Positions 21,593-33,009 of a DNA stretch of 64,000 nt are shown here, piece by piece. Both the position numbers and the translations under genes were made by a program. Location: NCBI GenBank assembly GCA_021234155.1, contig JAJEKV010000025.1, positions 786,474-850,473 of the forward strand. The letters are read 5' to 3'. This DNA is from Isoetes taiwanensis (lineage: Eukaryota; Streptophyta; Lycopodiopsida; Isoetales; Isoetaceae). Under the pieces are notes generated by a model that saw only the letters and a list, made by a program, of their open reading frames with translations, did not search any database and had not been told where the DNA came from. How positions within the stretch are numbered: position 1 is the first letter of the stretch; the number at the start of each line of letters is the position of its first letter.

Positions 21593-22555
21593 TAAGGAAA
21601 GGAGTTGGTTGGTTTGCCTTGCAAATAATGTTCTAATTATTTTGTTTGGTATTTGGGAGGGTATCTCACGCATGGTTTGGCCTAGATTTTGCCACTGTAT
21701 TGTATGCAAAAACGTAGTGAAACAGTATTTTTTGAGCGATTTTAGGTGCTTGTTGGCCAGTCAAAGCATCATTCCTAAAATCGGCTGAGGCATACGTTTC
21801 CATACATGGTTTAAAAATGGGAGGATAAGAAAGCACGTTGCTTTCTTTTTTTTTCAAAGAATGGGGCAGGCTTGGAGGCAGGGTTCGGGATCGGGTATGG
21901 TGGATGGCAGCCCCGGTTTTCAAGGAAGAGGCCCAAGATCGATTATGGCGATAGAAGGTGGGCGCAGATAGAGCGAGGGATTGATTCCTATTTGGGTAGA
22001 AGCGGGGCTTGGATTCCGGCTTGGATGTCAAGATTAGCCGGGCTTGGAGGCTCGTTTTTATTTTTTATTTCTTTCCTTCCAACCGCCAAAGAAAAAATCG
22101 AGGTCGCTTCCATCGGAGGCCGAATCTCATGGCCTTGGCTCCCACACGCTTCATGGTGGTTCCAACGGTTCTACATTGGCATCCGCAATCGATGCCGCCA
22201 GAGGCGGCCTTCATTCCTATTTGGGTTGCTTAGGGTTGCAGGTGTCCAGATTGCAGCAGCCGAGTAGGGAAGACTTGCAAAGATTGTTTGTGCCATTCGA
22301 ACTCAGAGTTCTAGGCCGACAGTGTGGTGATGGTCATTGGTCATGCACAGGCCGACACAGGCACAGGCACACAGGCCGGCAATGTGGTGTGGTGGTTTTT
22401 TTTTGGACCATAGGATTTGTCATGTGTTTCTTCTGGCAGAGTATTCATATCCGTGGCTCTGGAACAATCCTACGAATATACCGGAAATCAACGGCCAACA
22501 ATCAACCTTACCAGAATAACCGATAAGGAAAGGAGTTGGTTGGTTTGCCTTGCAA
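21593..22555. mobile_element. 899-bp insertion flanked by 32-bp direct repeats
   Basis: A 32-bp sequence starting TAAGGAAAGGAGTTGGTTGG is perfectly repeated at 21593-21624 and 22524-22555. The related locus at about 30043-30075 has this sequence once, followed by the same right flank, so 21625-22523 is an insertion. It has no terminal inverted repeats and no poly(A) tail. An open frame at 21872-22267 has no recognisable domain. The mechanism is unclear. Confidence 0.7.
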
Positions 22556-24929
22556 GTATACAATAGCCTACACATCATCATTGACAATTTGCAATTTATG
22601 GTAATCACCCATACATCATTTAGCCTATTTAAAACAAAAGACATTGCTTTTGTAACCAAGTTAGGGTGGCTTTATTATGATATGTTAAATTGCTATGTCA
22701 TGGTAACATAACTACAAGTTTCCACTTCACCTTTGCCTTTAGATTAAAAATTAATATAACAAACAAGGTGCTGCGCACGGAGGATTGCCCTCCGGTGGCC
22801 CGAGAGTGTGTTTTCATGGTTTCTGTTTGATTGTATCGCGTTATGCCCTTTTTGTTGGGCTTGGATGCAAAGCATATGTCAGACATAGCAAAAGGCCAAA
22901 CTCATTTCTACGGGTCAAACACAGTCCACAAGCACGATGCAAAATTTGACTATAAATAACGCTTTAATCTTACTGCAAGGTTTTTGGTTATCTGTAAAGC
23001 AACTTTCTTGCACTTTGTTCTTCTAGTCCAACCAATTTTTCCATCTCTTTTTCAAGTTCCAGCATTTTCAACTTTGATAACTCACATGCCCTTTGAGCCT
23101 TTTGATGTTTTTGCATCCTGGTAATTACATGAGTTTGTATCATTATTAGAAACTTTGGGAAGATGGCTCAATGGGGTTAACCCTCATCAGAACCAAAAGT
23201 TTACAACATTCGGGTTTCTTTGCCCTCATAATGGCTCCAAAATCTTACTTGATTAAGAATCGCTTTTTTTTTTTTTGCAAGTTCGGACCAAATATAGTTT
23301 GGTCAATGAGTATATTCTTACCAATGAGAAATTTTATTCTTTTCCTTTCCCACAAATATTGCATTAGCTAATTTCCTACATGCTTGGTTTTTCATGATGC
23401 CATAATTTAAGGATAGTAAGTAACGGAACTTGGTGCACAGCCAAAAGGTGGCTTTGGCCATCAAAACCTGGTCGTACATAGCATCCTACCTAAGAGCATA
23501 TATGAAGTTATTTTTAGGTCGCTCATCAACCTCTTCGCCTTTCGTTTCAAGCAGATATAATCTCCATGTTATGGACAATCTCCATGTTATGGCATCCAAG
23601 ACCAGCTAACAAATGCTAGCATTACAACAAAAGTGGTATAAGCATCTTCGCATTTTTTTCTCCGATCGTGGGATGTTAAACCCTTTACTGAGATCCAATG
23701 GTGTAGTGGTATATGTTCCAATAGCTTTTGCATTTATGATCCTTGTTGGGTCTTACAATGGCATAATCTGTTATTAGAAAAGAGATACTTGAATGATATC
23801 ATCATCAAGGAGTAATATCCTTACTTGCAATGTTGCCAAAGCAAAATGGAAGCTCCGATGTAGCAATGTTCTTGGATAATGGGATTTGGACCTTCGAAAA
23901 CTTCCATAGCCTATTTTCAACAGTCTTGTAAAAATACAAGGAAGATTAGCATGCAAAAATCGTCTCCAAACCTAACAACTAAGTGGTGCATAACCAGATT
24001 GACCATAAAAGCCAGCCACACGCAAGATGAAAAGCTCATTTCCGCCATTTGTGCTATCCATCAAGATAGATAGCGAGCGTATTTATAAAATGATGACATT
24101 TGCAAGCACGCAAGATGATGTAATTAATGATTTCTTTTTTCTTATTTATGATGTAAAAATACTATGTATCTATCTATCATAATGTTGATGCATCTGGATG
24201 CACAGTGATGGACCCTCTGCTTATGCTTGTTGATTGAAATCTGGTGGGTCTTCTTGGAATGGTGGAGTATCGAGCGTCTATTATTCCCAAATACAGATTT
24301 TTGTCTTAAGGGACACATTTCCCTTATGTAGTTTTAGTTTCCTACTTAACAAAATTTAAGCCACAATATGGTAATCGAGCCTGCAAAAGCATTGAAAGCC
24401 AACAAACTTGATCACAATATCGTAACGTGGACATGCCATAAGATAAAGCTTGAACATCCTAGAAAATTTGAGGCGTCTTTGCCAAGTCAACATTGTATCA
24501 GACGTCTTTGCCATTGTGTATGGGTGTTGATGCTTATTTGTTACATTGCATACACTACCGCTAGTTATTTTGACAATTATATTGCATGCAATATTGCTGG
24601 TTATTTTGACAATTGGCATATGAACAAAGAAGACCCATTTCTCAACAAGGTAGAGAGGCAGTCACATGTGCAATATCACGATTACTTCCACCATAACAAA
24701 ATAGAAGTTGGGTCAATCTTTTATTGTGATGTCTATTTTGGTTGCGCCATGTGACATCTTTTATTGTGGCGCCACTTTTGGTTGCCCCACATCTTTTATT
24801 GTAGCGTCTATTTTGGTTGCGCCATGGGAACGGCCTTTGGTTTGCCATTCCGACAAAAACAGGAGACCCCCTCCCAGTTGTCAATGGTAGCGCCACCCCT
24901 CCTATATACAGGAATGTCCATTTAGTTTA
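22556..24929. other. No gene recognised; minisatellite at 24716-24830
   Basis: The segment 22556-22760 is homologous to 30075-30188 plus 32939-33040. Otherwise I see no recognisable protein or RNA gene. At 24716-24830 there are three imperfect repeats containing ATCTTTTATTGT and ATTTTGGTTGCGCCAT, spaced 33-42 bp. Confidence 0.4.
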
Positions 24930-24992
24930 CATTCATGGGATGGAAACCAGGTGACGCGCGAAGCGCGAAGCCTGGTTGACATCCCAAGAATG
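24930..24992. repeat. 63-nt inverted repeat
   Basis: Arms CATTC-TGGGATG-AACCAGG and CCTGGTT-CATCCCA-GAATG surround a GC-rich centre (GACGCGCGAAGCGCG). The single strand would form a long hairpin with a second small stem. It may be the end of a transposon or a small foldback element. Confidence 0.7.
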
Positions 24993-25627
24993 AACATGCC
25001 TGTAACATGGAGACCACTTAGTCGTCCATTCTATGACACGTGTCAAATATCCAACAGCTAAAGCCAAAAATGTAAATAAAAAACCAAAATGCAAGTAGAT
25101 GAAAATGAACTTGCCATGAAACAATATATAATTGGACAATGAAATAGAATGGAGACTAAGTGGTTTTTACGCTACGCCAAAAATGTGCTCTTCAACAAAA
25201 CAAAATCACATAGACCAAATCTCACGTAGACCAAATCTCATAAATTTATGTGACTGCCACAAAAGTCTACAAGAATCCAAATGCTTGTCCATGGATGCAA
25301 CCTATATGATTTTTGTGTGCTTCAAAACTTTTAACGGTGGTTTGCAAATCAATTTTGCTCCTTAGTAGTGCTAAATATAATTCCTCCTCAGTAGTGCAGC
25401 TCTGAGACGAGTCCCACTTTGGCAAGAGCAACATAGCATACAACCATTTCTGTTTTACTGTTCTAGCTTGCTTGCACAAAAAGAACCATCTTAATATTCT
25501 GACCACCTGACCATGCAGACACAACAATTAGGAACCTAAAAAAAGAGTTACCTAACAAAAAAAGGCGCTGAAGACAAAGACACATAAAAGCAGAAGCATT
25601 AAAAAAAGATGTGATGTGACTTACACA
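24993..25627. other. No gene recognised
   Basis: AT-rich sequence downstream (3') of the vacuolar sorting receptor exons on the minus strand. It may include that gene's 3' exon or untranslated region, but I cannot identify a terminus. Confidence 0.35.
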
Positions 25628-26120
25628 AAGAATCCTCCTGGAGATGTTCATGGATATCTCGTTGGTTGTCCAAAGGCATATATTGTGCCATGATAGCCCG
25701 TATTTCAGAATCCATGTAAGACTGCAACAAAGGAGCATGTAAGCTCAAACTTCAAGATGTACAGACATGACCTAGGAAATTAAGTTTTACCCGAAGCCTG
25801 TACTTATAGACCATATAGCCTACAATTCCCACCAATGCCAATCCAGCGAATAGCACTATCTGTCCTTTGTCGGCCGACTCTACATCTGGCCAGACAATTT
25901 TACCTTCGATTGTGAAGTGTGATAAGTGAGAACACAAAACAAGGATGATTTTTATTCATACATAGATTAAATACTATGAAAAGCTCCTTACTAATGCAAG
26001 TATCATGCTCTCTAATATAAATGAGATCTCCATTGCATTGGCAATCAAAGCCACCCCAATTATTTTTGGAGGAGCATTCTTTGCATTGGCAAGCAAGACG
26101 CTCTTTGCACTCATCGATAT
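25628..26120 (-). pseudogene. Vacuolar sorting receptor (VSR), C-terminal exons only
   Basis: Three minus-strand exons in compatible phase. 26120-25992 encodes DIDECKERLACQCKECSSK to REHDTCIS, the calcium-binding EGF-like repeat of plant VSRs. 25903-25791 encodes the transmembrane segment (LFAGLALVGIVGYMVYKYR). 25721 to about 25628 encodes SYMDSEIRAIMAQYMPLDNQ, the cytosolic tail with the YMPL sorting motif that binds clathrin adaptors. VSRs carry vacuolar cargo from the trans-Golgi. The N-terminal protease-associated cargo-binding domain and the preceding EGF repeats are missing: upstream in the same orientation lie unrelated exons. It is therefore a fragment despite clean exons. Confidence 0.85.
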
Positions 26121-26299
26121 CTACAGTCCACAAAGTTGTCACATTTCTGCTCCTGCCATAAAGGTTCAAAAGATAGCCAATATCCTTTATGGTGTCTTAT
26201 GGGAATTGAGGGTGCAGGATTCGGTTAAGGCTTAAGCACTAAGGTCTATCTAGGCAGAACTAACAATATGGTAAACATAAGTTGTATTTTGAGTGACTA

Positions 26300-26524
26300 A
26301 TGTTTTGTTGTCAATGTAAAGAACGTAGACTTCAAATCTATATCATGGAAAAGTCGCTCGCATACCAAGTGGTGTAGATGACCATTCTTGTCGCACCTTG
26401 TAGAATATATTTGATGGTAATATCGAAAAGTTGTTGTTCCGATACATTTACTGAAAGGAGAGGCAAACCTTCTAGACTTGCAAATAGGATTAAGTTCTCC
26501 AAAGGTGATGCCTCCAAAATCTGC
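26300..26524 (-). other. Unidentified exon-like segment
   Basis: A good acceptor (cttcataattgcag) ends at 26525 on the minus strand and a donor (ACAAG/GTGCGA) follows at about 26400. Two frames are open across it (ILEASPLENLILFASLEGLP and DFGGITFGELNPICKS) and I recognise neither. Its position between VSR and Patched-like exons suggests another captured exon. Confidence 0.3.
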
Positions 26525-27075
26525 AATTATGAAGCCATCAGCACACACGTCTAACATGTCTACATAGGGCAACTATCTCTAGAGAAGTAGTACAATATTC
26601 ATCTGCACAACAGCCCATTATGATGTTCCCTTTGCAGGAATGATCAAAACTAAACTTACAACCCGTTAAGGAATTAGATTCATGATAAACAAACCTAGTT
26701 GAACAAGTATTAAAAGCAACATAAGTACAAATGTTTCATTCTGGATTTGGGGTAAAGATGGTTAAAGTGGGAGAATAAAGCAACAGGAATGAGAACAAGA
26801 AGAGTTAAAGCGCTTTAGAGCTGCAATATATGTTAAGGGTTGTGATGGTCTTGGCACACAAGAGAGGTGTAAAAAGAAATAAAGACATAAGAGAAGAGCA
26901 AAAAGTTCAGAATATAGAGGAACCATAAGCATTGTGATAAAAAATCTCATCTAAAGCAGATTATGTAGTAGTGTTTATGCACTGTTCCTGCAACATAGTG
27001 TTAGCACATGCTGCTATAAGCAAACCTCGGTTTTATTCCTATATCAGATAGACTAGCAAGTGAAGTTTCACATAC

Positions 27076-27641
27076 CCTGGGGTGTGGTGGCATCCAGTAC
27101 GAAAGATTTGCTTGTAGTGTCTGGTATATATGTAGCATTGTCTCTTGTTCAGTAGGGTAATCTATCCCCTTTGTAACATAATACTGTGGTTAAAGAATAG
27201 TTGAAGTCAGATTTGAAGTCCCATAATAGAAGAATGAGTATTAAAGCCTCTCACAATCTGGTAACTTGGAAATCTATCCTCTGTTATAACTGCAAATGCG
27301 TTTTGGTATGAACCTGCAATAATTGTGTCATACTCCTTAATACCAGACTAGAAAAGAATCATATGTTTATGAAGGCGATTAAAAACCTTTAAGAGTCACA
27401 TCTGAGAGTCTAAGACCTCGTTCAACCTTTACAAATCCCAAATATGACATCCCAGTTAGAAATGCTATAAATAGTAGAACCTGCAAAGAAACCCAGCTTC
27501 TATTTAGCAAAATTAAGGATTTACCAAATATTATTCATTTACAGAATCAACTACCATAGCAATCTTGAATGTGTTACTCTCAAATAGAGGAGAGTAATAT
27601 TTTGCAACAAATTTCAACAATGAAGTGCTCCCTACATGCCC
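27076..27641 (-). pseudogene. Patched/NPC1-like (RND-type) transporter fragment
   Basis: Four minus-strand exons with perfect splice borders and phase: 27641-27555, 27480-27387, 27313-27255 and 27183-27076. They encode GHVGSTSLLKFVAKYYSPLF, a membrane segment VLLFIAFLTGMSYLGFVKVE, ITEDRFPSYQI, and YYVTKGIDYPTEQETMLHIY. The order (pre-membrane YY-PLF block, hydrophobic helix, VERGL, then V-T-x-G-x-DYP) follows the first transmembrane segment and early extracellular loop of Patched-family proteins, relatives of NPC1 sterol transporters. The rest of the protein is absent on both sides. The family call is from motif memory; an NPC1-type or other RND protein is possible. Confidence 0.5.
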
Positions 27642-27804
27642 CTGAAAGTTGATACCCTTTCTAGGGGAGGATACTTTTGTTTTCTCTATGGAAACATATG
27701 CAAATATGAACATGAACTTAACAAAATCATATTACATTTGAAAGATGAAAGAAGCACCTTGCTTTAGCTCTAGTATAGGTGCTTCATATTTTTGCAGTTG
27801 CTCC

Positions 27805-28375
27805 TGTTCTACAACACAGACAGGCATGCTGGTAACATACTTGTAAAGAATGTAAAGAAGTGTAAAGATGAAACAAGGCAGGATGGATGGCCCAGGGCAC
27901 AACTGCAGGTCGGTGATACTGTAGAGTTGATCCCAATTGATCATGGATTATGTTTGCCAGAGGAGCTTGAAGATCCATACTTTGAATGGCTTCATTGGCC
28001 TCAGGCGTCGATGTCATTTACTGAGGACGAACATGCATACATATCTAATTCAGATCCTTCATGCAGAAATGCTCAGGAAAGAGCTTTCCATGATTAGGGA
28101 AGCATGCTTACTTAATGCTTATTCTTTCAATGATATTTTTACAAAGAGCCGCGGTGGCGAGGGGGCTTTGCCTTTTCGATATAGGCTCAATGATGAGTCA
28201 TCAACTATATGGCATGGATGAGGAGGAGAGTGAATTGGAGACAAACCGATGCATGTTAGATAAGTTAAAAGTGGACGAGGACCTCTTGCAATATGATGAG
28301 GATTGCCTGGATATGGCGAAAGCTCGAGAGGAACATATTGTAGACCCGGATACAATTTGACATGGATCACGAGGA
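27805..28375 (+). pseudogene. Phosphatidylinositol 4-kinase gamma fragment
   Basis: Plus-strand sequence encodes NTDRHAGNILV (catalytic loop), VELIPIDHGLCLPEELEDPY (IDHG replaces the DFG-type metal motif), FEWLHWPQAS, then MLRKELSMIREACLL and IFLQRAAVARGLCLFDIGSM, all typical of plant type II PI4K-gamma (ubiquitin-like domain kinases). The pieces lie in three successive frames, with shifts near 28050 and 28130, so it is not translatable. No introns are seen, which is normal for this family or may reflect retroposition. The N-terminal kinase lobe is missing. It is placed tail-away from the minus-strand Patched-like exons. Confidence 0.85.
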
Positions 28376-28729
28376 GCCATACATTATGCACGATAGCTTG
28401 ACACCATGTTAGATCACCTATGCAAAGATCTTTCTCGCCATTATGCAGCTCTCAGGTATCATCGTGCAAAGGAAAAAATACCTGTGATATTGCAATACAT
28501 CTTCAAGAAAGCGGCTCCAAGGGAAGCGTCGTTATTGCCAAGATCCGAACACTGCTGGAAACACAAGTTCATAACAACTATCATTAGAGCAGCGGCCAAG
28601 AACCTAAACTTAGGCAGCTTCAAAACGAGGGCAAACGTGGGTGCTTCTTCGTCAATAGCAATGTACAATAGACATTCCTCCAAATCTCTGAAGGCCTCGG
28701 ATTGATTATGGAGCTACAGCAGGCACGAC
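28376..28729. other. No clear gene; possible PI4K-gamma 3' remainder
   Basis: A 99-codon open frame (28406-28705, plus strand) follows the PI4K-gamma fragment. I do not recognise its product. It may be the variable C-terminal part of that gene. Confidence 0.3.
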
Positions 28730-28860
28730 TGCCAGTTTACTGCCAATAATGGGTTTTTAGCAGTCATTGGCATATTCCGGGTATGTACTAGCATATACGT
28801 GGAATATGCCATAAACCCACATACACAAGGGTTTGCCCCCTTAGGGGCAACCCAAAAATG
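28730..28860. repeat. Palindrome-bearing repeat, copy 1
   Basis: Shares about 130 bp with 45,515-45,635. Both copies have GGTTTTTAGCAGTCA, an inverted pair GGCATATTCC/GGAATATGCC, and the near-palindrome GGGTTTGCCCCCTTAGGGGC followed by AACCC. The second palindrome sits at the right end, so this may be a small foldback element. Confidence 0.7.
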
Positions 28861-29455
28861 TTAAATATTGCTTCACACTCACGTTAGGTTAGGAATCAAC
28901 AAACAAAACTGTTAAATATTACTTCACACTTACTATTACGTCGTAAGATTAAAAATAAACATAATGCAAAGTGGGAAATATTGCTTCACATTGACTGACA
29001 TGTTGTTAGGTTAAAATTTGAATTGCAAATGGGGCTTAAGGAATATGTCGTTAGATTAAAAATAAATATAATGCAAAGTGGGAAATATTGCTTCACATTG
29101 ACTGACATGTTGTTAGGTTAAAAACTGAATTGCAAATGGGACTTAAGGAATGGGTCTGCTTCCACATTTTGGCAGCATAGAAGAGCTGTGTGCACACATC
29201 ACACTTTTTGCTAGTCTTGATATGTATTTGCATGAGCTAGTGGACCATGGATCTTGAAGGCATCTATCTTTGAAGACTTGGAGAAGACATTTGCTATGAA
29301 GAATTAAGGCAGGACTTTGATTGGACATCATATGGCATTGCAAGAAGAAAATATGATCAACTAGAGTATTTGTGAAGACTTGGAGATAAATCTTGAAGAC
29401 CATGTCAAAGTTTGGAAGACCCTTCGCTACATTGGTGTTTTGCTAAATTCAAGTT
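28861..29455. repeat. Dispersed repeat, copy 1 (second copy at 33.0-33.5 kb)
   Basis: Contains repeated TTAAATATTGCTTCACA modules and a block with GAGCTAGTGGACCATG, GACTTTGATTGGACATCATA and GGAAGACCCTTCGCTACATT. The same order recurs at 33,010-33,490 with moderate divergence. Confidence 0.8.
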
Positions 29456-29840
29456 TTTTGGCATGATATTTCACTTCCCAAGGTATGATTCACATTTCTC
29501 TAAGCTCTACTATCAGGATTACATCAAAAAACCATCTCTCACATCTAATTTTCCTCCTTCTTATATACCATTGCCACTTTCCAAAACCGACGACGACTAT
29601 TTATCCTAGTAAAAAAAAAAAATATCTCATTCCTCATCTATCCACCGTTCATGAGAAAATGCCAAAATTGCATCAAATTTGGCATTCCTAATGTCTAAGA
29701 CCGTACTCTCTCTCTAAAAACAAAGCTAGAGAGAGAAAGTGCCCATTTGCCATCTTACATCTTGGAAAGGCAAGAATTGCCCTAAGAATTACCAAAAAAT
29801 CAAATGCTTTAATGCAAATATGTCAAATTTCACATGTCAA
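29456..29840. other. No gene recognised
   Basis: AT-rich sequence between the dispersed repeat and the ACX2-derived duplicate. No feature that I can support. Confidence 0.4.
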
Positions 29841-30188
29841 ATATGAGATGTCGGAGATGGTAACTTTAACCTTGCAAACACACTGGAAAATTTTCCATGA
29901 ACTGCTGCATTCCCAATCCATGAACTGCTGCAGATAGATTGGCTATATTGGGGGTCTTCTAAAGTTACAAACAAACAATTCCCAAAGATGCACACGGCTT
30001 CTTTTTCGTTTTATGTTTTAGTTTGACCATCAAAGAAGGAGACACCATTTTTAAGGAAAGATGTGGGTTTGCCTTGCAAGTATACAATACACATTATGAT
30101 TGACAATTTGCAATTTAAATTAATCACTCATGACATCATTTGGCCTATGTTAAAGACATTGCTTTTGTAACAAAGTTAGGGTGGCTTT
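29841..30188. pseudogene. Rearranged duplicate of the ACX2 5' region
   Basis: 29841-29920 matches ACX2 exon 3 (19323-19402) with a few mismatches. At about 29925 the match jumps to sequence from 21482 onward, upstream of ACX2, and then continues to the equivalent of 22556-22672. So the ACX2 locus was duplicated with deletion of about 2 kb. The copy lacks the 899-bp insertion present at 21625-22523. Confidence 0.85.
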
Positions 30189-32938
30189 TCACCGGCCATT
30201 ATCTACTTACTTAAAAAGTTTTTTGGGTTTTTTTGCTATGCCGATGTGCCCTTTTTCGGCGTTACTTTTGGAAGCAAAAAAATGCATTTTCTGGCAAAAA
30301 CCAGAATATCGTGATGCAACAAATTTTCCCTAAAATATTTTTGTTTCTGTTGGGGCGGTCGATAGGTAACGCACAGAAGGCCGCCATTACGAAGATATTG
30401 CTCCGGCTTTCATTGTTTCTATGGCAAACGCAGATTCAGGAGTAGATCGCAGGAGCAGATTAAGGAGCGAGTCTGCTATATTTTTTTTTTTTTTCATGTT
30501 TTTGCACCTCTTCTTTTTTTCGTTCTTCGGCTTATTCTAATCCTTTTGTTCGGTTTTGCAGCTATGGTTATGATCTAAAATCCAACTGTATTATCACTCT
30601 TGACATTTGCCAAGAACAACCGCTAACGGCCTCCCTTAAAAGCTGAAGGTAAACTTTTATTTTCGAAGTTTCATAGCCCATTACCCAAATCTATCTTTTT
30701 TATATCCATTTGCAGACCGGCCCAATTGCAATATTCAATGTTCCTGATATTCAGAGCCTTTATTTCCAAATCATCTTTTTCCTCACATTTTTTGGTATTC
30801 AGGGATGAAGATCTGCCATGGCACTTCACACTTGAATTTACATTCTTCTTGCAGATTATTGTTTGCCCAGATTTGCAAGATGGTTATGCTGATAGATATG
30901 GCTTGGATGCATGTTCAGTTGCTTGGGGGATGTTTATTGCTTTTTATTTTTGCCTCTTAATTTATTATCTCAAATTTGTCTTAATCTTGAAGTTTGGCTT
31001 ATCTTTGTGTGAGTTTGAGATGTGCAGGGTGCAAGTTAATCTGACATTTACAAGGTTTACCCTGCTTCAATATCTTCCCTCTCCCTTGGAAAATAGGGGC
31101 AAACCAAAGTTTCTCATTTATCTATACAAGAACTGGCTTTTATGCAGTATGTGATTCAGTAGAGCGAACTCTAATCCGAGCTGTTTAAAGAGCCTGGCAA
31201 TCGATTTTATCTGCAACTGTGGAGGGAAACTGGTCGGAGGAATTTTGGGACGCCAAGCATTTAGGTAAACCCATTTGTCTTTGGCTGAAACTTTCATGAT
31301 TTGTAGTTTCTGATGTGTCTGGCTGTAAGTTCGTGTAAAGCTTTATTCTTTTGTCATACCCACATTGTATTTAATATCCTGCAAAACTTTTGCACCTTAT
31401 TTTTCATTGGATTCTTAATAGTTTTGAGACATTCTTAAAATCTGCAGTAAAATGTGAGACAGACATATATCAGAGCATTAAATAGAATATTATTGCCAGA
31501 TAATATTGCAACGCTTACTGCTACGAGACTGTAGCATGTAGCATCTTACTCTGTTGGATGAGATGTTAATCATCTAGCATTTGCCGATCTTTCTTTGTTG
31601 GCCATCTTTTATTTCTTTGGATTCCTTTATGTGTTATCATGGCCATGTCATGGTTTGCTGTCAGGTTTTATGTGCAGCTTGCAACAGCTTATAAGCTAGA
31701 GGAAGACATTGTGATTGCCAAGTTGAATGCTGATGCTCACAAGGATTTAGTCACAAGTAAGGAAAATATACTGATGTGCGTAAAAGTAAGACATGTGCTT
31801 TGCCAATGCTGATTAAAACCATATTACCGTAAATCTAATCACTATAGATATTGATCCTAGTTGGGTTATATGTTTCTAAAGGTGACATGTTGAGCATAAG
31901 TATTGGGTATATCTTCCCAAATTTAGAGGTAAATTTAATTGCTCTTCCACCCCCTCCCCTCAACATTCCTTATAAAGCATCATTTTTTCTACTGGAGTCC
32001 ATCCTTTAAACGTAAAGTTTGAACATTGATGATATTGCCATTAAACAATTTCAATAACAAAAATATTTACAAAAGCAAATAATGTCTATTCTTGCCAGTA
32101 TCAACATGTGATTGTTGTCAAAAGTTGCACATATGGACGTTCAAGGCTGAGTAAAAACGCATGCCATGACAATAGCCGGCAATGCCAATGATGAGAAATG
32201 ACAGATGAGAAATGACATCGTGCACTGATGAATTGGCATTTTAGTAGCAAAAGAACTCATCTGTATTGAAATATGTAATCGAACGCATATAGGATCTCCA
32301 TATTGTTTCATCAGGAGGTGGTATCTGGTTCCATTATATGAGCCTACCTTCGGGATGAGTTGTCTCACGTGCTTGATAGTCGTAAGGTATCATGGCAGTT
32401 AGAATCAATGACTCGCCCGTGCATTTCACTTTTACCGTGGCTAAGGTATTATATGTTGGGAAAAGTGAAGATATCACGGGAGCATCTAACAAAGTGCAAT
32501 ATTTGGTCTCTGGTGATGTGCGTCATGTGGAGATGCATATATAGAGTTCCATCATGAACTAAAGTATGCCAATGAACCAGGACAAAAAATTTTGTTTTGT
32601 ATTTTTGAATACCTATTTTTTGTTGATGTACTTAACTACTTCTAAGAGTGACATTTTGAGCATAAGGCTTGGATTTATCTTTTGACATTTTCGTCTTTAG
32701 AGGTAGATTTATCTGCCCACATTCCTTATAAAACATTGTTTTCTCTATTGAAATCTATAAACGCAAAGCTAATACATTGATGATACTGTCATTAGACAAC
32801 TTCAATAACAAAAATAGATGTCCGTTCTTACTAATATCAACATGCGTTGTTGTAGAAGTTGCACATATGGATGTTAAAATCCAAGTAAAAACACATGCAA
32901 GTATATTAGCCCGGCAACGCCGGGCACACGTTTACTAG
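30189..32938 (+). mobile_element. Helitron, 2,750 bp, with captured exons
   Basis: The 5' end is TCACCGG and the 3' end is the hairpin GCCCGGCAACGCCGGGC (about 32909-32925), nine nt, then CTAG, followed by T. This is the TC...hairpin...CTRR structure of rolling-circle Helitrons. The ACX2-related sequence on both sides is continuous at 22,672-22,690, which is the paralogous empty site. It has no helicase, so it is non-autonomous. It carries a PDI-like exon and two further exon-like segments (about 30,856-30,930 and 31,155-31,265) that I do not recognise. Confidence 0.85.
31676..31755 (+). pseudogene. Captured protein disulfide isomerase-like exon
   Basis: The acceptor gtgcag precedes an exon encoding LATAYKLEEDIVIAKLNADA then HKDLVTS, followed by donor GTAAGG. 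This matches the end of a thioredoxin-like domain in plant PDIs (D-V-V-I-A-K-x-D-A-D-x-H-K-D-L). The catalytic CGHC motif would be in the previous exon and is not present. It is a single passenger exon inside the Helitron. Confidence 0.65.
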
Positions 32939-33009
32939 TGATATGTTAAATTGCTATGTTATGGTAACATAATTGCAAGTTTCGGCTTCACCTTTGCCAT
33001 TAGATTAAA

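Noticed and set aside
21872-22526. Plus-strand frames of 131 and 160 codons within the 899-bp insertion
   Set aside because: Overlapping frames without any domain or codon-usage support. Kept only as a remark under the insertion.
27531-28017. Minus-strand frames opposite the PI4K-gamma fragment
   Set aside because: The plus strand carries clear kinase motifs, so the minus frames above 27713 are shadows. The real minus-strand exon is 27641-27555.
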